Below, in pieces: positions 57,051 to 64,000 of a stretch of 64,000 nt of DNA (positions within the stretch are counted from its first letter, which is position 1; every line of letters starts with the position of its first letter). Below the pieces are notes generated by a model that saw nothing but the letters and a program-made list of their open reading frames with translations, was not told where the DNA came from and searched no databases. The position numbers and the translations under genes were made by a program. Source of the stretch: Elephas maximus indicus (Eukaryota; Chordata; Mammalia; Proboscidea; Elephantidae); NCBI RefSeq assembly GCF_024166365.1, contig NC_064831.1, forward strand, positions 26,216,768 through 26,280,767. Direction: 5' to 3'.

Positions 57051-60000
57051 AATACATTCCTGCTTCTGCAATTCAGACAGGGTGAATCACCCCCATCCTA
57101 CCTTCCACCATCATGCTCCACTTTTACTCCCTGATTTAATATATGGGCCCCTGAGAGATATCTCTCTTTTTATGCCACAGGAAGAGTTCTAGGTTTTCAT
57201 GTTCCCATACCCATCCAAAGTAGCTGACGACTATCTGTGTATAATACACTTAAATATTTTTCTCACGCAATATCAAGTGATAATAATAATAAAACAATAA
57301 CAACAAGCACCACTTAAAGGTATCAAACCTAACTTCAGAGGTAGATTTTCACTGAAACATAAGAAACTTGAACTGCACATCCTCTCACCTGTGCAGGCCT
57401 CTTCCAAAGTCATATCAATTTTATATTTGTATTTTTGCTCTCTTGTTCTTAAAGAAAATGCCAGAAACTGTACAAGTTTCACAGTATTCAAAACTTACAA
57501 ATGTCACTTCAATATTCTAGAAATCCTTCCACAAGTGACTGAATGTGAGGCAAATGTTGACTATTCATAGGACTCAATTGTTCAGTAAAAATCTGAGATT
57601 AGGGTTCCAAAACACCTGTGTTTCATCCTAAAACTGACTCAGTGATTGTTTGGCCCCTGAAGTTTTCTCTGTAAGGTGATTTAGAGAATAATGAGACAAA
57701 ATGTTTCAAATTAAGGAATAATTATTATAAATAATGATTTATGAATTATAAAATAACATATATATTATAATTGGAGAAAAATGAAGATAAGATCTATGAC
57801 GTGACTTACATCTCTGTCTGTACATGAGAGAATAAACCTGTGTATTTTCTTCCCAAAATCTAACCCACATCAACTTTCTTCTTAAGTTATTGTACTTTTC
57901 TTTTCCCATTCTTGAGCACAGCAGCTATTTCATGTCATCCCATATAGAATCGGGTAAGGGAATTGAATGGTTAAAATTTCAACTCACTTCAATTTTTCCA
58001 GATTAAATACATCTCATCGAAATAGAACAACATTATTGAGCACCGTGCCAAAATCTAAATTCTACTCTACACGTGGGCACTTTAACCCTGAGGGATTACA
58101 GCATTTGTATTTGATCTGTGGACTTTCAGAAATCAGAGTCCCTTATTTCCATTCAAGCCAACCTTCCTATTTTGGGAATGAAATTATTGCAAAATTTAGC
58201 ACGTTTAATAATATCACCTATATTATATAACCCCTCAGTATTTCATGCATATTTTGTATAGAAAAAAAATTAAACTATATATTAGCTGATTACTAACTAT
58301 ATGGAGTCAAAATCTACGTACATATTTTAAAGGTAAAATAGTTAACTTTAAAAAAATTTTTTAAAGCAATCAGCTAATATCAATTATTTGATTTTTTTTT
58401 TTCACTTGAACAAATACATTTTGAGGCTTGACCCTTGGTTCATTTCCCTCCCTCCCCCCAGGAATGCAGACACCAAGACTAATAAAATATCACTTGTAAT
58501 TTGTACAATGTGCTTAATCATGGACTAGAGGTCTAGTTTTCCCAGAAGGTCTCTGAGAAACAAAATATGAATTCCACCCTGATTAGGCAGCCAGCCTGTG
58601 TCCCTCGGGAGGTTTAAATTCTTATATAAGGACGAGAAAATGAGTTTGAACATTCGATTCTTTTTTCTACTAAGTTTTTTCATGGTAAATGATTGAAGAC
58701 TTATTTGCTAAGGCAAAAAAAAAAAAAAAGCAATCCTGCAAGCTCATAGAATGGTAACACTTCCTAAAATGTGTTTCAAATTAGAGATTTCACAGTTTTG
58801 GATTTCTTTGTGAATTTATTTTTCTGTCATCCTGTAGAAGTGTCAAGTAGCTCGATTTTCCTAATATATGCAGTTTTGTCTGTGACTTTTTAATATATAT
58901 GACAAACAAATAATATAATTTAACTTAAAATTTTTTGAAAGACTTGCTGTGTCTCTCTAATGCTGTGCCCAAGTGGGGTGACAGGAAAATCGTCTATGTA
59001 ATTTTGCAGATCTGTTTCCCAACTCCCTGCTTAATGATTTATTTCAAAAAAAGTCTTCTAGGAGATTGAAACATTATCTCTATACAAAAAACAATATATC
59101 TCAATTAAAATAATTTTTTCAAGTATTTTTATATATGTAAAATAATCTATATGTCTAAATATCTAATGAAAAAGAATATGCTTTTCAGCACAGTGGCTTA
59201 TTTTTCAGTTTTAAAAACGTGGTCTGCTGGAGGTAAAGCAGTCTTGTTCGTAATAACAACCATTCAGATTTCAAATAGCTCTTTTGGGCCATTAATTACT
59301 TTGAATTTAACCTAAAATATTATAATACCTTGAATACTTTGCTACAATTCGTGTCAAAAAGATCAATATATGACTAATCTCAGGGACACTATTTAAAGGA
59401 ATGTGTTTTATTTGGTAAATTATGTAGAGTGAATAGTATTTTTCTTGGATGCCCATTTCCTTTGATTTGGGTGATTTCTGGGCTGGCTAGATTATCCACT
59501 TTACATTTGGATGATCTCTGCAAAAATTGAATATCCAGGTATGTTATCTGAGATTGATTTGACCATATATTGATTTTAAATTTTCTCAGGCCAACAATCA
59601 CAAAAGAGCAAGGTGAGAGACGTGTCTTCGTAAAGCGAGAAAAGGGTGGGGTTTGAAGGTCCAGTGCAACCCCTACTGGGCAGCATGGCCCTGGAGGCAT
59701 CACTTGTAGTCTTGATTGGAGTAGAAAAAAATGTTTCTTTCTTATTTTTGCCTTGCCACTTTGCATTATGCTCAGGGCATAGTCATATTCAACAATATTA
59801 TTGGAATGGTGAAAGATTGTAAACTATTTCAAGCAATACAAATTCGTCGTGAGAATCTTTGCAGTTGAATTAAAATATTTTGTAAATTGTTTTATTTCAA
59901 GTGAAATATATATGCATATATGCATTTTTTTATGCATACATGCATATGCATATATATTTCTATATATAATGTGTAACTGTCTAGTTTTCATAACTGATTT

Positions 60001-60670
60001 TGAATACATGCACATTATCTCACCAAGCTGATATTTTTTAGTTCCCTTATCTGTTTTTATCATGTTCTTATCATTCCAAATTTCTTCTGTAAAACATATT
60101 AAGTTTACTATACTTCTACAAATTTTTTGTACAATGAAAATTCCTAACATGATATTGTTAGTTCAAAAAAAAAAAGTATGCCTTAGTTTATATGAACTTG
60201 GCTGACTATAGACAATGTAAAAAATAAAATTTCTACTAGATTAAATTTGCATATGAATTTATAAGCTTTATTTGCAATTCATGAGTAGGAAGTTTCAGAC
60301 AATAGCTTCCCAATTCATGAATACCAAATATAGTTTATGAGCTCATATACAAATTAATCTTGTAGAAATTTCATTTTCAACAGATTTCTGGTGATGGGGA
60401 AGGGATTAATGGGACATTTTGAACTAGGTTAAGCCCAGCAGGCAAGTCCTAACTGGTTAATTCACATATTTCGGCTTCTGAGGTCAGGCATTTACTGAAC
60501 GAAGACTTACATTTGGGTTTGCTCATGTGACTGCATCTTAGACCAAGTATCAAGTATGGTCAAATTAACAGTAAATATAACTGATGATGAGTCATTGAAT
60601 TTTATATGCCAGAATTGTATTAGTATTTGCATGTGTATAATCAACAATTGTTATTGTCAGTTAATTTTGT
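57051..60670. other. Unit 3 non-coding body
   Basis: AT-rich, alignable with unit 2 at 45641-48448 and, after the deletion junction near 60170, with 51007 onward. The 125-codon minus frame at 59389-59766 overlaps the equivalent of a 66-codon frame in unit 2 (47849-48049); the frame is not preserved, so it is not a gene. Confidence 0.7.
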
Positions 60671-60790
60671 GCTTTGCTGCTAACCAAAAGGTTGGCAGTT
60701 TGAGTCTACCAGCCACTCCTTGGAAACACTGTGGGGCAATTCTACTCTGTCCTATAGGGTCTCTGTGAATCGGAATGAACTCAACAAGGT
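60671..60790 (+). repeat. AfroSINE, unit 3 only
   Basis: 5'-truncated forward copy: 'tttgctgctaaccaaaaggt', 'tttgagtctaccagccactc', 'actctgtcctatagggtctc', 'tgaatcggaatgaactcaac'. Unit 2 reads through at about 51510. Confidence 0.93.
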
Positions 60791-61121
60791 GTTTTATATT
60801 AAAGTTGGCTAGTTTTTAATTGAAAATATTTTCTATTTCTTAACGTTGTTCTGCAATAAGAATTATCCAAAACTTTTGAATTAAAAAAAAAAGCCATCAG
60901 TAGTCTTTTGATTTCATATCCCAATTGAGGAGCAAGTGATAAACTTTTACTAATTGCCACTTCTTCCAAGTGCAGTTTAAATGTAAATTTCCCCAATTAA
61001 TATAACAGGACTAAGCAAAATTAAAAATGCCATTCTTGACATGCTTCTTGAGTTAAATTTAGATGAATAATTGTTAACTTATATTTTAATGATTCATTCT
61101 CCGACCATCCCTTAGGTCTGG

Positions 61122-61275
61122 CATATAGATAGACAGACAGACAAATAGATAGATGATAGATGGTGATGATGATAGGTAGATAGATAGATAGATGATAGAT
61201 ATAGATAGATAGATAGATGATAGATGATAGATAGAGGATAGATGTAGATAGATGATAGATAGATGATAGATTTTT
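61122..61275. repeat. (GATA)n microsatellite, unit 3 only
   Basis: About 150 bases of imperfect GATA/GACA repeats with a few GATGATAGAT interruptions, ending in a T run. Unit 2 has no such tract at the matching place (about 51852). Confidence 0.96.
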
Positions 61276-61721
61276 TTTTTTTTGGAGGGCTTTGTCAATG
61301 AATTCCCATGTACACTTACAGATGTTATCTATATAACCACCAATTCATTTAGAAGAGCTAAAATATTCCTGACCCACAAATGTTAATATAATTTTTATTA
61401 CAATCTATAGCCAATACAAATTCAAAATTGAAAAATGGAGTCAAGAAACTTTTTTTTAAAAGAATATTATACCATGTTTAACCAACAGTGCAATTCTAAA
61501 CTATATATATGAAGGAATTGAGTGAAAGATTTTTTCACAACACGTGAACATGTCTCTAGTCTATCATCATGAAGATATTTACAAGGGGAATAATAACTCA
61601 TGTTGGCAAATCATCTAAATGTTTATCCCCATATTATATTTTTATTGTGATCAATTTTAAAGAAACATTATTTTAATTTTATTTTTCAAAATGCCCATTG
61701 CTCAATAGACACAGATTCAGT

Positions 61722-61897
61722 GCATGAAAACCCCAAACCAAACCCCTTACTGTTGAATTGATTCTGACTCATAGTTCCCTATAAGACAGGGAAGAACTGC
61801 CCCATAGAGTTTCCACGGAGTGCCTGGTGGATTCAAACTGCTGACCTTTTGGTTAGTAGCCATAGCACTTAACTACTACACTACCAGGGTTTCCTAT
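61722..61897 (-). repeat. AfroSINE just upstream of the intact receptor
   Basis: Reverse copy: 'aaaaccccaaaccaaacccc', 'ttgattctgactcatagttc', 'gaactgccccatagagtttc', 'gcctggtggattcaaactgc', 'actaccagggtttcc'. Units 1 and 2 lack it; it ends about 85 bases before the putative splice acceptor. Confidence 0.94.
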
Positions 61898-61963
61898 ATA
61901 AAAACAGGGAGAGACATAGTCACCTAAGCTGATTAAAGGGAATTCTACTGCATTTAATAATCA

Positions 61964-61982
61964 TTTTGTTTTCTCTCAAAGG
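61964..61982 (+). promoter_or_regulatory. Putative splice acceptor, receptor exon (unit 3)
   Basis: 'ttttgttttctctcaaag' ends in AG at 61980-61981, 60 bases before the ATG. Conserved in all three units; typical of olfactory receptor coding exons. An ATG at 61989 inside the predicted 5' UTR opens an out-of-frame reading frame that overlaps the receptor start and runs to 62250. Confidence 0.55.
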
Positions 61983-62041
61983 TCAATCAATGTTGTTACA
62001 TGGAATTTTCAGATATGGTCTGCTTTGTTTTGATTTAAGCC

Positions 62042-62986
62042 ATGAAGACAGAAAATCAAACTTTTGGAGCAGAGTTTATACTTCTTGGCCTTTTCCAATA
62101 TGGCCAAATGAACAAGGTACTCTTTGTTGCCATTGTTATCATCTTCTCAGTGGCTTCGATGGGAAATATCATACTGATCCACCTCATCCGATTGGACACT
62201 CCACTCCACACTCCCATGTACTTCCTCCTCAGTCAGCTCTCCTTCATTGACATGATGTACATCTCCACCACGGTACCCAAGATGGCAGCAAACTTCCTGT
62301 CAAATAGTAAGACCATTACTTTTTTAGGTTGTGAGATTCAAAGCTTTCTGTTTTTGACTCTCGGTGGAACTGAAGCTCTTCTTCTTGGTTTCATGTCTTA
62401 TGATAGATACATAGCAATCTGTCACCCTTTACGTTATCCTGTGCTCATGAGCAAGACGATCTGTTTGTCCATGGTCACATGTGCATGGGCCAGTAGTTCT
62501 ATCAATGCTTTAATACATACACTGTATGTATTTCAACTTCCATTCTGCACATCTCGGATCGTTAATCACTTCTTCTGTGAAGTTCCATCTCTATTGCCTT
62601 TGGTGTGTCAGGATACCTCCCAGTATGAGTATACTGTCCTCCTTAGTGGCCTTATCATTCTGCTACTACCATTCATAGCCATTTTGGCTTCTTATGCCCG
62701 AGTGCTTATTGCGGTGTACCAGATGAGTTCAGGTAAAGGGCAGACAAAAGCCATCTCCACGTGTTCCTGTCATCTGATTGTGGCAAGCCTATTCTATGGG
62801 ACTACTCTCTCCACCTATACAAGGCCACATTCCTTGCATTACCCTGAGGAAGATAAAGTGGTGGCGGTGTTTTACAGTATCATTACACCTCTTCTGAACC
62901 CATTTATCTACAGTCTGAGAAATAAGGAGGTCATGGGGGCCATGAGAAGAGTGCTGGGAAAATGGATATTTGTACAGAAAATATAA
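62042..62986 (+). CDS. Olfactory receptor, family 2 (OR2L-like), intact
   Basis: 314-residue odorant receptor, a rhodopsin-like GPCR expected in olfactory-neuron cilia, coupled to the G-protein alpha subunit Golf. Single coding exon, normal family length. Seen: N-glycosylation site N5-Q-T7; GN at 41-42 in TM1; [16 protein letters not shown] at 55-70 (first inner loop to TM2); C97 at the start of TM3; [13 protein letters not shown] at 118-130; cysteines 169, 179 and 189 in the second outer loop; SYARVLIAV at 217-225; [10 protein letters not shown] at 236-245 (usual form KAxSTCSSH, one change); [15 protein letters not shown] at 283-297. ATG chosen because it starts the canonical N-terminus and is shared by all copies. 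The C-terminus reads through the TAG used in unit 2, adding WIFVQKI. By eye closest to OR2L/OR2AJ-type receptors; subfamily unsure. Ligand unknown. Confidence 0.96.
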   Translation: MKTENQTFGAEFILLGLFQYGQMNKVLFVAIVIIFSVASMGNIILIHLIRLDTPLHTPMYFLLSQLSFIDMMYISTTVPKMAANFLSNSKTITFLGCEIQSFLFLTLGGTEALLLGFMSYDRYIAICHPLRYPVLMSKTICLSMVTCAWASSSINALIHTLYVFQLPFCTSRIVNHFFCEVPSLLPLVCQDTSQYEYTVLLSGLIILLLPFIAILASYARVLIAVYQMSSGKGQTKAISTCSCHLIVASLFYGTTLSTYTRPHSLHYPEEDKVVAVFYSIITPLLNPFIYSLRNKEVMGAMRRVLGKWIFVQKI

Positions 62987-63374
62987 CTTTAGGAACCCCT
63001 TATAGTTTGAGACTGAACAACATGATTTGATTAGCCTACTGTCTAGAGATATGTAAGCTCAAAGAAATGTTTACAAAATAAATAAATGTAGCAATGCCTT
63101 GGTTTCTCCACTTTTCAGAAATAACTAAAGCATTGTTATTGTAACTGGGTGGATTTGCTGTGTAAAAGCAAGAGAATGGTTGCCATTATCAACTTTATCT
63201 TCTAAAGCAATAGATTTAATCCCTGTCAACACAATGCTCCTATGTCATAACAAATTTTTAGTACCTTTTTTAATATTCTGAAATAAAATGCACATGAAAT
63301 ATAATTTACCATATAATAGATAATATCAGGAAAATACATATAATGTCCAAACTATAATATAGAGCAAAATGCAT
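62987..63374. other. Receptor 3' flank (unit 3)
   Basis: Homologous to 53375-53784. Candidate polyadenylation signals: 'aaataaataaat' near 63077 and 'aaataaaat' near 63281. No further gene. Confidence 0.5.
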
Positions 63375-64000
63375 ACAACCACTTATTTATTTATTCATTC
63401 ATTGAACAAGGGCTTTAATGCTTTAACTCTGTATGTTTTTTACCAAAAAGTGCTAATCACCATGAAGAAGAACTAAGTGGAAAATTGGAATCGGGAAAAC
63501 AAAGGATATTTGCAATGTTAAGTCAAACAGAGAAGGGAGAACCAAGAATGCAACATTTGTCAAAAACTAAAAGGAGTCGAGGATGAGAGACAAGTGGATA
63601 TCTGTGGATGAATGTTCTGGGAAGAGCAAAGAACAAGTGAGAATTCCCTGAGGTGGGGACATGCCCAGCATAGTCACAGAAGATCAAGGAGTAAATTGAT
63701 GAGACACAGAAAATAGGTATATGTTTTAGAGCTGGGTCTTACAGTGTAAATTAGATCGATGTGAGGATTGTGTCTTTGAACCTAAAACAATGGGCTACCG
63801 TTGCAGAGTTGTGGTAGAGAATTGATGTGGGCAGAAGAAAGCCATTGCAGTAGTCCAGCTGTGATAAGATATTACCTTGGACCAAGGTGATATTAGTGGA
63901 GAGGCAAAGACTGGGCAGACTCAGGAGACTGGCAGAAAGCAGACATTTGAGTTTTGTGGACACATGGGATATGAAATACTATGAAATAAGAAGCTTTCAG
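63375..64000 (-). repeat. L2 LINE (unit 3 copy), runs off the window
   Basis: Same antisense L2 as 53785-54610: 'ttattcattcattgaacaag', 'ggaagagcaaagaacaagtg', 'cattgcagtagtccagctgt', 'ttggaccaaggtgatattag'. About 80 bases present in unit 2 after 'gctttaact' are missing here. Confidence 0.9.

Larger units (their letters stand above)
55572..64000 (+). repeat. Tandem segmental duplication, unit 3
   Basis: Third copy, running off the window. Order matches unit 2: old L1, short simple repeats, MIR, AT-rich body, receptor, L2. It lacks the equivalent of 48450-51005 of unit 2 (junction at about 60165-60182). Specific additions: RTE piece at 56284, SINEs at 60671 and 61722, and a GATA tract at 61122. 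Confidence 0.88.

Noticed and set aside
61122-61275. GATA repeats considered as a CRISPR-like or satellite array
   Set aside because: Imperfect tetranucleotide microsatellite without spacers.
61966-62250. 94-codon frame overlapping the receptor, repeated in unit 2 at 52445-52660
   Set aside because: Out-of-frame reading of receptor sequence; kept only as a possible upstream ORF, not as a protein gene.

Overview
The window is nuclear DNA of a placental mammal, almost certainly an afrotherian and most plausibly an elephant. Two signals point there. First, a tRNA-headed SINE recurs about 30 times; its 3' end reads like 'gggtcactatgagtcggaat' and matches the 3' end of an RTE (BovB-like) LINE also present here, which is the AfroSINE/RTE pairing. 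Second, there are L1 copies with a long mammalian 5' UTR. No prokaryotic, plasmid or CRISPR feature is present. Species assignment is inference; the repeat families are read directly.

Layout. 1-17 kb: AT-rich intergenic DNA filled with old repeats (MIR, L2), younger L1 copies (an internally deleted one at 3.3-6.8 kb and a 5'-truncated one at 9.9-12.6 kb), RTE and AfroSINEs. At 16.6-17.0 kb lies a decayed relic of the first coding exon of TRIM58 (RING plus B-box). In human, TRIM58 sits beside the OR2 olfactory receptor cluster at 1q44, so the relic anchors the locus. 17-24 kb: more repeats, including a hAT-type element inside a SINE, a MER20, and a long RTE copy on the minus strand.

24-64 kb: three tandem, same-strand units of one ancestral segment. 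Each starts with the same MIR and ends with an olfactory receptor gene of family 2 (resembling OR2L by eye). Unit 1 (about 24.1-33.7 kb) carries a receptor pseudogene with two 5' frameshifts. Unit 2 (about 43.8-54.6 kb) carries a pseudogene with two frameshifts but otherwise open frames. Unit 3 (about 55.6 kb to the window end) carries an intact 314-residue receptor at 62042-62986. Units 2 and 3 are closer to each other than to unit 1 and also share an old L1 and a downstream L2. The units differ by later SINE, L1 and RTE insertions, a roughly 2.5-kb deletion in unit 3 and simple-repeat growth. Between units 1 and 2 sits a full-length but broken L1 (35.3-42.7 kb) nested in an older L1.

The only gene likely to make a functional protein is the unit 3 olfactory receptor. 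All three receptor copies have a pyrimidine-rich AG about 60 bases before the ATG, the usual place for the coding-exon splice acceptor of an olfactory receptor. I found no novel biological system. The interest lies in the tandem receptor birth-and-death record, the TRIM58 relic and several nested or chimeric transposons.
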